A DNA stretch of 64,000 nucleotides from Limisoma sp963590405 (GTDB taxonomy: Bacteria; Bacteroidota; Bacteroidia; Bacteroidales; Muribaculaceae), in assembly GCA_963590405.1 (NCBI GenBank), contig CAVAPE010000004.1, positions 1-64,000 of the forward strand, read 5' to 3'. The notes beneath the pieces were generated by a model. That model saw only the letters and a list, made by a program, of their open reading frames with translations, made no database searches and was not told where the DNA came from. Position numbers and translations under genes: made by a program. The first letter of the stretch is position 1, and each line of letters starts with the position of its first letter. This document shows, in pieces, positions 50,529-61,700 of this stretch.

Positions 50529-52718
50529 ATGTCAACATTAAGATTTAAAGTGGTAGAAGAAGCCTGTGGACGCAAAGTCGTTCCTGTGGCTATCCCAAGT
50601 GAGCGCCCGAGTGAATACTATGGTGAATATGTGTTCAACCGTGCGCAAATGTACAAATATCTTGACAAGAACACTTACGATGCTCTTGTTTATGCCATTG
50701 ACAACAAAGAGTCGTTGAGCCGTAAACTTGCCGACCAGGTTGCTGCTGGAATGAAGCAGTGGGCTATGGAGCACGGCGCACGTCACTATTCTCACTGGTT
50801 CGCTCCGTTGACCGACGGAACAGCAGAGAAGCACGACGGATTTATCGAGCACGACGGAAAAGGCGGTGTCGTAGAGGAATTTACTGGTAAATTGCTCGTT
50901 CAGCAGGAGCCAGATGCTTCAAGTTTCCCTAATGGCGGTATCCGTAACACTTTCGAGGCTCGTGGCTACTCTGCATGGGATATTTCTTCACCAGCTTTTA
51001 TCATTGACCATACACTGTGTATCCCAACAATTTTCATTGCCTACACAGGTGAGTCTCTTGACTACAAAACACCACTTCTCCGTGCCCTTAACAGTGTTGA
51101 CAAAGCCGGTACGGCAGTGGCTCGCTATTTCGACGAAAACGTTAAGCACGTTATTTCATATCTCGGATGGGAGCAGGAATATTTCCTCGTTGACAAGGCT
51201 CTTTATGCTGCCCGTCCTGACTTGGTAATGACTGGTCGCACTTTGATGGGTCACGAGAGTGCCAAGAACCAACAACTTGAGGACCACTATTTCGGTTCAA
51301 TTCCATCACGCGTTGAGGCATTTATGCTCGACCTTGAGATTGAGTGCCATCGCCTCGGCATCCCGGCAAAGACCCGTCACAACGAGGTCGCTCCTAACCA
51401 GTTTGAGCTTGCTCCAGTGTTTGAGGAGACAAACCTTGCCAACGACCACAACTTGCTTTTGATGTCGTTGATGACAGAAGTGGCTCACCGCCACAATTTT
51501 GAGGTGCTTCTCCACGAGAAACCATTCGCCGGTGTAAATGGTTCTGGTAAGCACAACAACTGGAGCCTTGGTACTGACACAGGCGCAATGCTGTTCAGCC
51601 CGGGCAAGACTCCGAAGGATAACCTTCAGTTTATCGCTTTCCTTGCGAATGTAATGGCTGCCGTGCAACGCCACAACGCATTGCTTAAAGCATCCATATC
51701 TTCTGCCACCAACGAGCACCGTCTTGGTGCGAACGAGGCACCGCCAGCAATCATCTCAATGTTCCTCGGCGCTCAGATTTCCGATGTAATCAACCGCTTG
51801 CTCAGCGATACAGAAGATGACAATTTCGCATTCTCTGGCAAGGAAGGTCTTACGTTGAAGAATGTATCTCAGATTCCTGAGTTGCTCGTCGACAACACCG
51901 ATCGTAACCGTACTTCGCCATTTGCTTTCACTGGTAACCGCTTCGAGTTCCGCGCAATCGGTTCTTCTGCCAACTGTGCATCGGCAATGACTGCCGTCAA
52001 TGCTGCTGTAGCAGAGCAACTCACCAAGTTTAAGGTGGCTGTTGATGCTCGTATCGCAGCCGGTGAAATCAAGGAACACGCTATCCTTGAAGAGGCTAAG
52101 AAACTCTTCCGCGAAAATCAGGCTGTGCATTTCGACGGCAACGGCTACAGCGATGAGTGGAAAGAAGAGGCAGCACTTCGTGGTCTTGACTGCGAATCGA
52201 GTGTGCCACGCATCTTCGATGCTTACCTCAAACCGGAAAGCATCGAGTTGTTCAAGAACACTGGCGTATTCACCGAGGTTGAACTTCAGGCCCGCAATGA
52301 GGTGAAGTGGGAGATGTACACTAAGAAAATTCAGATTGAAGCACGCGTGCTCGGCGATTTGGCTATCAACCATATCATTCCAGTTGCAACACGCTACCAG
52401 TCGTTGCTCCTTGACAATGTGATGAAAATCAAGACAATCTTCGAGGGTAATGACGACGGTTTGGCTGAACAGGAGAAGGAAACAATCAAGAAGATTGCAA
52501 AACACATATTCGTTATCAAGGACGAGGTTGCCAAGATGGTAAATGCTCGCAAGGCTGCCAACAAGATTGAGAACGAACGTGAAAAAGCAATCCAATACCA
52601 CGACACTGTTAAGCCATTGATGGATGTTATCCGCTACCACATCGACAAACTCGAATTGATGGTGGACAACGAAATGTGGCCATTGCCTAAGTATAGAGAA
52701 CTTTTGTTTATACGATAA
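50529..52718 (+). CDS. glnN: type III glutamine synthetase
   Basis: The protein is 729 residues from the ATG at 50529, the standard GSIII length; the frame is open 24 codons further upstream but that part overlaps dapF. It makes glutamine from glutamate, ammonia and ATP. It has the GSIII N-terminal domain, the glutamate/ATP motif GVNGSGKHNNWSLGT, and PFAFTGNRFEFRAIGSSAN. GSIII was first described in Bacteroides fragilis and is the usual form in this order. The amidotransferase gene downstream (nine-base gap) uses glutamine. Confidence 0.97.
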   Translation: MSTLRFKVVEEACGRKVVPVAIPSERPSEYYGEYVFNRAQMYKYLDKNTYDALVYAIDNKESLSRKLADQVAAGMKQWAMEHGARHYSHWFAPLTDGTAEKHDGFIEHDGKGGVVEEFTGKLLVQQEPDASSFPNGGIRNTFEARGYSAWDISSPAFIIDHTLCIPTIFIAYTGESLDYKTPLLRALNSVDKAGTAVARYFDENVKHVISYLGWEQEYFLVDKALYAARPDLVMTGRTLMGHESAKNQQLEDHYFGSIPSRVEAFMLDLEIECHRLGIPAKTRHNEVAPNQFELAPVFEETNLANDHNLLLMSLMTEVAHRHNFEVLLHEKPFAGVNGSGKHNNWSLGTDTGAMLFSPGKTPKDNLQFIAFLANVMAAVQRHNALLKASISSATNEHRLGANEAPPAIISMFLGAQISDVINRLLSDTEDDNFAFSGKEGLTLKNVSQIPELLVDNTDRNRTSPFAFTGNRFEFRAIGSSANCASAMTAVNAAVAEQLTKFKVAVDARIAAGEIKEHAILEEAKKLFRENQAVHFDGNGYSDEWKEEAALRGLDCESSVPRIFDAYLKPESIELFKNTGVFTEVELQARNEVKWEMYTKKIQIEARVLGDLAINHIIPVATRYQSLLLDNVMKIKTIFEGNDDGLAEQEKETIKKIAKHIFVIKDEVAKMVNARKAANKIENEREKAIQYHDTVKPLMDVIRYHIDKLELMVDNEMWPLPKYRELLFIR

Positions 52719-52727
52719 TAAGCTTTA

Positions 52728-54602
52728 ATGGAGCAAATAAAACATGAATGTGGAGTGGCGATGATTCGGCTTTTGAAGCCGCTTCGCCACTACTACGAAA
52801 AATACGGTGCATACACTTACGGGCTCAACAAACTCTATTTGTTGATGGAGAAGCAACATAACCGAGGTCAGGAGGCCGCTGGTATTGGTTGCGTCAAACT
52901 CAACGTGGAGCCCGGAAGTGAATACATCAATCGAGAGAGAGCCCTTGGCGCTGGTGCAATCCAGGAAATTTTCGACAAGGTAAATCACGAAATTGATGCT
53001 GCATTGCACACGGAAAACTCAATGGACAATGTCCCATATGTAGGTGAACTATATATGGGGCATTTGCGCTATAGTACGACTGGTAAGTCGGGAATGAGCT
53101 ATGTGCATCCGTTTCTCCGACGCAACAACTGGCGCTCGCGCAATCTGTTGCTGTGCGGCAATTTCAACATGACCAATGTCGACCAGATTTTCGACGCCGT
53201 TGTTAGTCAGGGTCAGCACCCGCGTATCTATTCGGATACGTTTATGATTCTTGAGCAACTCGGTCACGCTCTCGACTGCGAGCACGATCGTTTGTATCGC
53301 GAATACTGCAAGAGTGTGGACAACGGCAATGACTTGGCACGGAAAATCGAGGACAATCTCTGCATTGACAATATCCTCCGCAATCAGGCAAATCTTTGGG
53401 ATGGCGGCTTCGTGATTTGCGGTATGACTGGCTCCGGCGATATGTTTGCATTGCGCGACAGCAAGGGAATCCGTCCGGCGTTCTATTATCACGATGATGA
53501 AATTGTTGTGGTTGCATCAGAGCGACCAGTGATTCAAACTGTGCTCAATGTGAGTGTCGATGATGTCAAGGAACTGACACCAGGCTCTGCCCTTATTGTG
53601 AATAAGAAAGGCGACCTCGCGATCGACGATATTCTCGGACAGGCAGACAATCAGCGTTGTTCGTTTGAGCGAATCTATTTCTCGCGCGGTAGCGACAAGG
53701 ACATCTATGCCGAGCGTAAGGCTCTTGGCGAAAATGTTGTTCCCGACTTGCTTGATGCCATCGACCACGATTTGGACAACACCGTGTTCTCCTTTATTCC
53801 GAACACGGCTGAGGTGGCATTCTATGGAATGATGGAAGGGCTCGAACGCCGATTGTCGCTGCAAAAGGCAGAGGAAATCAAGGCTCTTGACCCTAATGCT
53901 GTCGACTATGATGAGCGGTTAACTGCCATCCTGAACCGTAGGCTTCGTCAGGAAAAGGTGGCAATAAAGGACATCAAGTTGCGCACATTCATTGCCGAGG
54001 GCACCTCGCGAAACGACCTCGCTGCCCACGTCTATGATGTTACATACGGAGTGGTCAGACCAACTGATAATTTGGTGGTGATTGACGACAGTATTGTGCG
54101 CGGCACTACGTTGAAGCAGTCAATCATCAGAATGCTCGACCGATTGAACCCGAAGAAGATTGTCATTGTTTCTTCATCGCCGCAAGTGCGTTTCCCGGAC
54201 TGCTACGGAATCGATATGTCGCGAATGGGCGAGTTCATTGCCTTTAAGTCGGCTATCGAACTTCTGAAGGACCGCGGCATGCAGAATGTCATTGATGAAA
54301 CTTATGCGGAATGTCTTCGCCAACTGAAACGTCCGATGGCGGAAATGGAAAATGCGGTGAAACGCATTTATGCGCCGTTTACCGACAAGGAAATATCGCG
54401 GAAGATGGCTGAGATGATTACACCTGAGGGAACTAAAGCAGAGGTGGAAATCGTTTATCAGAGCCTCGACGGTCTGCACAAGGCAATAACCACATGCCCA
54501 GGCGATTGGTATTTCTCGGGCAATTTCCCTACACCTGGCGGCAACCGTCTTGTAAATAGGGCTTTTGTTAATTTCTATGAGGGCAATACTGAGAGAAGAT
54601 AG
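52728..54602 (+). CDS. PurF-like glutamine amidotransferase with phosphoribosyltransferase domain
   Basis: The protein is 624 residues, longer than ordinary PurF (about 470-505). After a seven-residue leader (MEQIKHE) the presumed nucleophile Cys8 begins CGVAMIRLL, so the leader would have to be removed. The glutaminase domain continues with HNRGQEAAGIG and GHLRYSTTGKSG. The usual HNGNLTN oxyanion-hole motif is CGNFNMTN here. The phosphoribosyltransferase half has the PRPP loop VVIDDSIVRGTTLKQS, and a C-terminal extension follows. Bacteroidales often carry such a PurF paralog beside glnN. It could make phosphoribosylamine or serve another glutamine-dependent reaction. I cannot say whether a second purF exists elsewhere in the genome. 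Confidence 0.85.
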   Translation: MEQIKHECGVAMIRLLKPLRHYYEKYGAYTYGLNKLYLLMEKQHNRGQEAAGIGCVKLNVEPGSEYINRERALGAGAIQEIFDKVNHEIDAALHTENSMDNVPYVGELYMGHLRYSTTGKSGMSYVHPFLRRNNWRSRNLLLCGNFNMTNVDQIFDAVVSQGQHPRIYSDTFMILEQLGHALDCEHDRLYREYCKSVDNGNDLARKIEDNLCIDNILRNQANLWDGGFVICGMTGSGDMFALRDSKGIRPAFYYHDDEIVVVASERPVIQTVLNVSVDDVKELTPGSALIVNKKGDLAIDDILGQADNQRCSFERIYFSRGSDKDIYAERKALGENVVPDLLDAIDHDLDNTVFSFIPNTAEVAFYGMMEGLERRLSLQKAEEIKALDPNAVDYDERLTAILNRRLRQEKVAIKDIKLRTFIAEGTSRNDLAAHVYDVTYGVVRPTDNLVVIDDSIVRGTTLKQSIIRMLDRLNPKKIVIVSSSPQVRFPDCYGIDMSRMGEFIAFKSAIELLKDRGMQNVIDETYAECLRQLKRPMAEMENAVKRIYAPFTDKEISRKMAEMITPEGTKAEVEIVYQSLDGLHKAITTCPGDWYFSGNFPTPGGNRLVNRAFVNFYEGNTERR

Positions 54603-54629
54603 TAAAATAAAATAGCAGAATTAACGTTG

Positions 54630-54662
54630 AAGTCATTAGGGGCATAGGGCCTCTAATGACTT
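54630..54662 (+). terminator. terminator after the amidotransferase gene
   Basis: AAGTCATTAG and CTAATGACTT arms around GGGCATAGGGCC, followed by TTGG. It is a solid hairpin but with a short T-run. Confidence 0.55.
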
Positions 54663-54672
54663 TGGCTTAAAT

Positions 54673-56796
54673 ATGAGTATGAAGAAAATTGGAATTATAT
54701 TAGGTGGAATGGCAACGGCAGCAACTGTGTCGGTTGCCACTCCGATACTCAACTATCCTGTTGCGGAAAAGCAGGATGTTGTTGATGATTATTTCGGCAC
54801 AAAAGTGGCTGACCCTTATCGTTGGCTTGAAAATGACACATCAAAGCAAACGGCAGCATGGGTAGCAGCAGAGCGTGCTGTGACGGGTAAATATCTACAG
54901 TCGCTACCTTATCGTAGCGAAATCACGCGGCAGTTGCGTAGCATGATGGGGATTGAGCAAATATCCGCTCCGACAAAGAAGAATGGTAAATACTATTATT
55001 TCTATAATAGCGGTACGCAAAACCAGTCAGTGCTCTATGAGGCAGACAAGCCGGGGGAGCGTGGTCGTGTATTTCTCGACCCAAATACATTGTCAAACGA
55101 GGGTACTGTCGCACTTCAGGCTGTGGAATTTTCGAAGGACGGCAAATATATGCTTTATTCCGTTTCTCGCAACGGCTCCGATTGGGAAGAGGTATATGTC
55201 AAGGATGTCGCCACGGGTAAAGACCTTTCCGACCACTTGAAATGGGTAAAAGTGTCGTATTTTTCATGGTATAAGGACGGATTTTTTTATAGCGCCTATG
55301 ACGCGCCTGTCGATGGCAAGGAGTATTCGAACTCAAACGAGAACCACAAAATTTACTATCACAAAGTCGGTACATCGCAGAAGGAGGATAAGTTGATCTA
55401 TCAGGATGAGCGCTATCCGTTGCGTTTCTATCGTGCATACTGCGATGAAGATTCCAACCTTCTCTTCGTTTATGTCGAAGGTATAGGCAACGGTCAGGGC
55501 TTGTATGTGAAAAATCTGAAGGAAAAGGATTCGGAATTAGTATGTATCAACGACAATTTCGATGATATGTGTATACTTGTAGGAGTGGAGAAAAACAAAC
55601 TCTATTTGCTCACAAATCAGGGCACCCCAAAGGGGCGACTTGTCGTGGCAGACGTGAAGACCCCTCGCAACTGGACTAATGTGCTTCCTGAAACTGACAA
55701 TGTGCTTTCTAACGCTGACATTGTCAACGGAAAGTTGATTGCTGTCTACGACAAGGATGCATCAAGCCATGCCTATGTCTATACCCTTGATGGCAAATTG
55801 CTCCACGAAGTGGCATTGCCAAGCATCGGAACAGTGTCGTTCTCTTGCTCGGCAAAGAGTAAGGATATTTACTACACCTTCTCTTCGTTTGTCTATCCGC
55901 CGACTGTCTATAAATATGACATAAACAAAAACACATCGGTTGTCTACAGTCAGCCGAAGATTGATTTCTCACCAGAGAATTACGTTACTGAACAAGTGTT
56001 CTTCCCAAGCAAGGACGGCACAAAGATTCCGATGACACTCACCTATAAAAAGGGTTTGAAAAAAGACGGTAGCGCACCTTTGTGGATATATGGCTACGGT
56101 GGTTTTGGCCTCACAATGTATCCTACTTTTAAATCGCGTCGTATGTTTATCCTCGAAAATGGATTTGTCTACGCTCAGGTTAATCTCCGTGGCGGCAATG
56201 AATATGGCGAGGAATGGCATAAGGCAGGTTCAAAGATGCAGAAGCAAAACGTGTTCGACGATTTTACGGCTGCAACAGAATGGTGCATCGCAAACGGATA
56301 CACCAGCAAAGGACGCATTGTGGCTGAAGGTGGCTCGAATGGCGGACTTCTCGTCGGCGCATGCGTAAATCAGCGCCCTGATTTGTACACAGTAGCATTC
56401 CCGATGGTTGGTGTGATGGATATGTTGCGCTATCACTATTTTACTGTTGGTTGGAACTGGGCGCCTGACTATGGAACAAGTGCCGACAGTAAGGAGATGT
56501 TTGAATATCTGAAGGCATATTCGCCGCTCCACAACATTAAGAACGATGGCACGCCTTATCCGGCGATTATGGTGACCACAGCCGACCACGATGACCGCGT
56601 AGTGCCTGCGCATTCGTTCAAATATGCAGCGACATTGCAAGCAAGCAACACTGGCGACCAGCCTAAAATCATCCGCATCGAGAGCAATGCAGGTCACGGA
56701 GGCGGCATGCCGTTCGACAAGATGATTGCAGAATATGCCGATGTCTATGCTTTCGCATTCAATATTCTTGGCATCAAGCCGGCAACTGCAAAATGA
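54673..56796 (+). CDS. exported prolyl oligopeptidase, family S9A
   Basis: The protein is 707 residues (start at 54673, or two codons later at 54679). A signal peptide (up to about residue 23) precedes a seven-bladed propeller (about 90-420) and the alpha/beta hydrolase domain. The catalytic residues are Ser in EGGSNGGLLVGA, Asp in TADHDDRVVP and His in SNAGHGGG. It cuts short proline-containing peptides in the periplasm. Its stop overlaps the serine hydrolase ATG (ATGA), so the two are coupled. Confidence 0.93.
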   Translation: MSMKKIGIILGGMATAATVSVATPILNYPVAEKQDVVDDYFGTKVADPYRWLENDTSKQTAAWVAAERAVTGKYLQSLPYRSEITRQLRSMMGIEQISAPTKKNGKYYYFYNSGTQNQSVLYEADKPGERGRVFLDPNTLSNEGTVALQAVEFSKDGKYMLYSVSRNGSDWEEVYVKDVATGKDLSDHLKWVKVSYFSWYKDGFFYSAYDAPVDGKEYSNSNENHKIYYHKVGTSQKEDKLIYQDERYPLRFYRAYCDEDSNLLFVYVEGIGNGQGLYVKNLKEKDSELVCINDNFDDMCILVGVEKNKLYLLTNQGTPKGRLVVADVKTPRNWTNVLPETDNVLSNADIVNGKLIAVYDKDASSHAYVYTLDGKLLHEVALPSIGTVSFSCSAKSKDIYYTFSSFVYPPTVYKYDINKNTSVVYSQPKIDFSPENYVTEQVFFPSKDGTKIPMTLTYKKGLKKDGSAPLWIYGYGGFGLTMYPTFKSRRMFILENGFVYAQVNLRGGNEYGEEWHKAGSKMQKQNVFDDFTAATEWCIANGYTSKGRIVAEGGSNGGLLVGACVNQRPDLYTVAFPMVGVMDMLRYHYFTVGWNWAPDYGTSADSKEMFEYLKAYSPLHNIKNDGTPYPAIMVTTADHDDRVVPAHSFKYAATLQASNTGDQPKIIRIESNAGHGGGMPFDKMIAEYADVYAFAFNILGIKPATAK

Positions 56797-57980
56797 TTAT
56801 GAGCAAGAAAACACTATTAACCACTGGACTGGTAGCATTAGCATCTGTTGCTTCTGCTGCCAGTCCAGCATATTTTGAGGCGGCTTGCAAAATTGACTCT
56901 TTGATGCGTTCTAATTTCGGCGATGGAGAGCCAGGGGCAGCAATCTTAATAGCCAAAGGGAATGACGTAATCATAGACCGTGGTTATGGCGTGGCAGACA
57001 TTGTGAGCAATGAGAAAATCGACGGCAACACGATGTTTAATCTGGCATCAATTTCTAAGCAATTCACTGTTGCTGGAGTTCTGTCGCTTGCCGACAGAAA
57101 GAAATTGAGTGTTCCCGACCCCGTATCGAAATACCTCGATTATAAAAGTCCGCAGTGGAGCAAGATTAATCTCGGACATCTTATGAGCCACTCCTCGGGA
57201 GTAATCGACCTTCGTCCGCGCTCCGACAGGCAATGGATGATTCATGCAACGGATATGGAAAGCGTCGCATATATGGACACCCTTTCACAGTTCCGTTTTG
57301 AGCCGGGTACAGCCTATGAGTACATCAACCCAACGTTTCAGGTGCTGGAATGTATCATCATGAAACTGTCGGGAATGTCGTTCGACGACTATCAGCAGAA
57401 ATATGTGTTTTCTCCAGCGGGTCTTAGTAGTACTACCTATTTTGAGCCAGATAAGGTTATTCCCTATATGGCGCACGCCTATCAGAAGGACGGTGGCGGA
57501 GGCGAACAGGATTTTGCGGGAAAGGTTTCTGCCGCAGGGAAAACTGTGGTCGACGGGTCGCCTTGGAAAGAATGTGACTACGGCGAAGAAACATTTTTTG
57601 CCACAAAGGCTGATGGCGGCATATATTCGTCCACTCATGAGATGCTGAAGTGGATGACTGCACTGGAGCAGGGCAGGGTAATAAGCAAAAATGCCTTGAA
57701 GCAGGCGTATACTCCCCACACAAAAGTGTCGGGTAGCATCTACTGCGACTATCAGAACAGACCAAACACTTGGTATGGCTATGGATTTTTCATTGACCGC
57801 ACACCAGGAATGCCCGAAAAAATCTACCATACGGGCGACAACGGAGGCTTCCAGAATTATGCTGCCAGTTATCCATCGCTTGGCGTGAAAATTATCCTTC
57901 TCGCCAATCGCAACGACTTCGACCGATGGCCGCTTGTTAAGCAAATCGACACCATCATCCATGCTGCTGGACTGCTGTAA
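56793..57980 (+). CDS. exported serine hydrolase, beta-lactamase-like (class C/DD-peptidase fold)
   Basis: The protein is 395 residues from the ATG at 56793 (ATGATTATG; the next ATG is two codons on). A signal peptide ends near SAASPA. The penicillin-binding fold shows SxxK in LASISKQF, YxN as YEYINP, and a later HTGDNGGFQ in place of the KTG box. Such proteins may be peptidases, esterases or amidases; true beta-lactamase activity is doubtful. It is coupled to the prolyl oligopeptidase, suggesting extracytoplasmic peptide processing. Confidence 0.87.
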   Translation: MIMSKKTLLTTGLVALASVASAASPAYFEAACKIDSLMRSNFGDGEPGAAILIAKGNDVIIDRGYGVADIVSNEKIDGNTMFNLASISKQFTVAGVLSLADRKKLSVPDPVSKYLDYKSPQWSKINLGHLMSHSSGVIDLRPRSDRQWMIHATDMESVAYMDTLSQFRFEPGTAYEYINPTFQVLECIIMKLSGMSFDDYQQKYVFSPAGLSSTTYFEPDKVIPYMAHAYQKDGGGGEQDFAGKVSAAGKTVVDGSPWKECDYGEETFFATKADGGIYSSTHEMLKWMTALEQGRVISKNALKQAYTPHTKVSGSIYCDYQNRPNTWYGYGFFIDRTPGMPEKIYHTGDNGGFQNYAASYPSLGVKIILLANRNDFDRWPLVKQIDTIIHAAGLL

Positions 57981-58050
57981 ATATCGTGATTCCATTTGTC
58001 GGATAGATTAATAAAAAGTCAAAACCAAAAGAAAATCGCGCAACTTGTAT

Positions 58051-58058
58051 TAACTTTG
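58051..58058 (+). promoter_or_regulatory. -7 promoter box for ruvA-sprA
   Basis: TAACTTTG, 24 bases before the ruvA ATG; no clear -33 box. Confidence 0.5.
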
Positions 58059-58082
58059 TTTTTGGACTAAATCAGGAAAATT

Positions 58083-58661
58083 ATGATTGAATACGTTAAA
58101 GGAGAACTCGCTGAACTGACACCAGCCAGCGCCGTGGTGGAATGTGGCGGAGTAGGGTACTTGCTCAATATATCACTCAACACCTACACTCGTTTGCAAA
58201 ACTTGAAGCAGGCGAAAGTCTTCGTCTATGAAGCAATCCGTGAGGATGCCTATGTGCTCTATGGTTTTGCCGACAAGGCGGAGCGTGAATTGTTTATACT
58301 TCTTATCTCGGTGTCGGGCGTAGGTCCTAACACTGCACGTATGATTTTGTCGTCATTCACACCGAATGATCTTAATGGGGTAATCGCTTCGGGCAATGTC
58401 AATTTGCTGAAGGGTGTGAAAGGTATTGGCGCAAAAACCGCTCAACGCATAATTGTTGACCTCAAGGATAAAATAAAACAGGGTGAAGATACGTTTATAT
58501 TACAGGCAAGCAAGTCGGAGGAATATGAAGAGGCCGTTGCTGCGCTTGTAATGCTTGGATTTCCGAAGGTTGCAGTGCAGAAGGTTGTGGGAAATCTTTT
58601 GAAGGAGAGCCCTGATGACAAGGTCGAAAGCCTGATAAAGAAAGCATTAAAAATGCTGTAG
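58083..58661 (+). CDS. ruvA: Holliday junction DNA helicase subunit RuvA
   Basis: A 192-residue protein that binds four-way junctions and recruits RuvB for branch migration. It has the N-terminal OB-fold (MIEYVKGELAEL), two helix-hairpin-helix motifs (LISVSGVGPNTARMI and LLKGVKGIGAKTAQRIIVDLK) and the C-terminal RuvB-contact domain (EEAVAALVMLGFPKVAVQKVV). The length is standard. It precedes sprA by 48 bases, a gene order seen in many Bacteroidetes. Confidence 0.97.
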   Translation: MIEYVKGELAELTPASAVVECGGVGYLLNISLNTYTRLQNLKQAKVFVYEAIREDAYVLYGFADKAERELFILLISVSGVGPNTARMILSSFTPNDLNGVIASGNVNLLKGVKGIGAKTAQRIIVDLKDKIKQGEDTFILQASKSEEYEEAVAALVMLGFPKVAVQKVVGNLLKESPDDKVESLIKKALKML

Positions 58662-58709
58662 CCAACTTTGCCTCGCTCCGACATTTAAAAGCGACCCTGT
58701 TTTTATTGA

Positions 58710-61700
58710 ATGAACAGACGAGGAAACAAAAAATATATGCTTATGTTTATAGCCGGGATAGTGCTCTATTCCGTCTATAGCATAGGCTTTGCTCAATATA
58801 AAAAATCGACCGTTGCCGCTCCGCCTACAATATTCACGGGTAAAAGTGCGGCTGTCGATTCTTCAAAACTTCATTATCCTGTTAAGCAGACTGTTACTCC
58901 AGGTTACGATGAACTCATCGGAACAGAAAAGCAAGCCATTGACTTGAAGGATCCGTCGAATATCAAGACGGAGGTGGAATACGACTACAAGACAGATACT
59001 TATGTGGTTCGCACAAAGGTTGGCGACCGCGAAATCGCCACGCCGTTCATCCTGTCGTCGGAAGCATATAACAATATGGAAGTGCGCAACTCGATGATGG
59101 ACTACTACCGTAAGCGCAATTCTGAAAATTTTGAACAGAAGGACAAGAAGAAGTTCAATATTTTTGATATGAAATTCGGTCTTGGACCTTTGGAAAAGGT
59201 GTTCGGACCTGGCGGTGTGCAACTGAAGACACAGGGTTCTGTGCAGGTGAAAATGGGTATTAAGTCAAACAAGACCGACAACCCGGCTCTCCCGGCAAGT
59301 GCCCGAAGAAAAACATATTTTGATTTCGACCAAAAAATACAGGCTACAATCGATGCTTCTGTCGGCGACAAGTTGAAGTTCAATATGACTTACAACACCG
59401 ACGCTACTTTCGATTTTGACTCTAAAAACCTCAAACTCAAGTACGACGGTAAGGAAGACGAGATAATAAAGTCTATTGAAGCCGGAAACGTGTCGATGAC
59501 AACTGGGGCGTCGCTCATCAAGGGTAGCACGGCTCTGTTTGGTTTGAAGACTAAACTCCAGTTCGGCAAATTCACAATCACCGCACTGGCATCGCAGCAG
59601 AATTCGCAGTCGCAGACCGTGAGTACAAAAGGCGGTTCGCAGACCACAAAATTCTCCATTAATGCCGACGACTACGACAAAAACCGCTATTTCTTCCTTG
59701 GACACTTTTTCCGCGACAATTACGATTACAACGCGTCGAAATTGCCTTATGTCCTCTCAGGTGTGAACATCACACGTATTGAGGTGTGGGTGACCAACCA
59801 GCGTGGCACTTACAACGAGGCGCGCCACCTTGTTGGATTCGTTGATATGGGTGAAAACAAGCACTTGCAAAACAATCACTGGATTCCGCTATCCTCGCCC
59901 GACAATCCAAGCAACAACTCAAACAACCTTGTCTCGGAAATTAAGACTTCCTATCCGAATGCCCGCGAAATCAGTCAGGTATCTACTGCCTTGGAGCCGT
60001 TGCAGGCTTATGGAATCGAGGGCGGTCGTGACTATGAGAAAGTTGAAAGTGCACGGTTGCTGTCATCAACTGAGTATAAATTAAACTCAACTCTTGGTTA
60101 TATATCCCTTAATTCCGCACTTAATGCCGACGAGGTTCTTGCTGTTGCATACGAATATACTTACCAAGGTCAAGTATATCAGGTGGGTGAGTTTTCTAGC
60201 GACGTAACAGACTCAAGCAAGGCTCTTTTTGTGAAGATGCTCAAGGGTTCAACCGTGTCGCCAAAGTTTGCTAACTGGGACTTGATGATGAAAAACGTTT
60301 ATTCGCTTGGTGCATATCAGGTGCAGAAAAGCAAATTCAAACTCAATGTCAAGTACATGAGCGACTCCACTGGCGTGGCGGTGCAGTATCTGCCAGCCGA
60401 CCCGATTCGCAACAAACCTTTGATTCAAGTGCTTAATGTCGACCGCTTGGACTCCAACAACGAAAGCAATCCTGATGGATTCTACGATTTCATTGACGGC
60501 TACACAATCAATGCGGCACAGGGTAAGGTGATTTTCCCTGTTGTTGAGCCTTTTGGTGACTACTTGGCGAAACAACTTACCAATCCCGCCGATGCCGAGC
60601 GCTATTGCTATCATGAACTCTACGACTCGACGCAAACGGTTGCTAAGCAATTTCAGGACAAGAACAAGTTTATCCTTACGGGTGAGTATCAGGCATCTTC
60701 TGGCTCTACCATTCGCTTGAATGCCATGAATGTGCCGCGCGGTTCGGTTGTCGTGACTGCTGGTGGAGTCACCTTGACCGAAAACAGCGACTATACCGTT
60801 GACTACAATATGGGTACGGTGACCATCACCAACCAGAGTATCATAGATTCTGGTACAAACATCAGTGTGTCACTCGAAAACCAATCGATGTACAGCACCC
60901 AGCGCAAGACCTTGCTTGGCTTGGATATGAACTATCAGTTCAATAAGGATTTCAATGTAGGTGCAACGTTGATGCACTTCTCTGAAAAACCGCTTACCGA
61001 GAAAGTCAGCCTTGGCGATGAATTGATCAACAACACGATATGGGGAGTTAATTTCTCCTACAATAAAAGTTTTATGTGGCTCACGAATTGGCTGAATGCA
61101 ATACCTACAGTCAATGCCACTTCTCCATCGACAATCAGCATGCAGGGCGAGTTTGCGCAACTTATCCCTCACAACAAGAAATCGGGCACGAATGCCGGCA
61201 GTTCGTATCTCGACGATTTCGAAACGTCGCAAAACACTATCGACATCCGCTCTCCATACTCATGGTTCTTGGCATCTACGCCTAACGACCCTAACGGAGG
61301 TCTTTTCCCAGAGGCATCGTTGAGCAACAATGTGGACTATGGCAAAAACCGTGCTCTTTTGGCGTGGTACTATATCGACCGTATGTTCACTCAGAAGAAT
61401 TCATCGCTTTGTCCGGCATACATCAAGAACGACAAGGAGCAACTTTCGAGCCCTTATGTGCGAGAGGTGACCACTCGCGAAATTTGGCCAAATCGCGAAC
61501 TCAACTACGGTGAGGCATCCGCCATCCAAACTCTCAACCTGTCGTTCTATCCTACAGAGCGCGGCCCGTACAACCTTGATTATTCCAATATCGATTCCAA
61601 CTTTAACCTCCTCAATCCAGAGAAGCGTTGGGGTGGTATTATGCGTAAACTCGACAACACAAACTTTGAAACGTCGAATATCGAATACATACAGTTCTGG

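Noticed and set aside
51756..52640. Minus-strand open frame of 294 codons
   Set aside because: It is antisense to the well-supported glnN gene and shows no domain or promoter.
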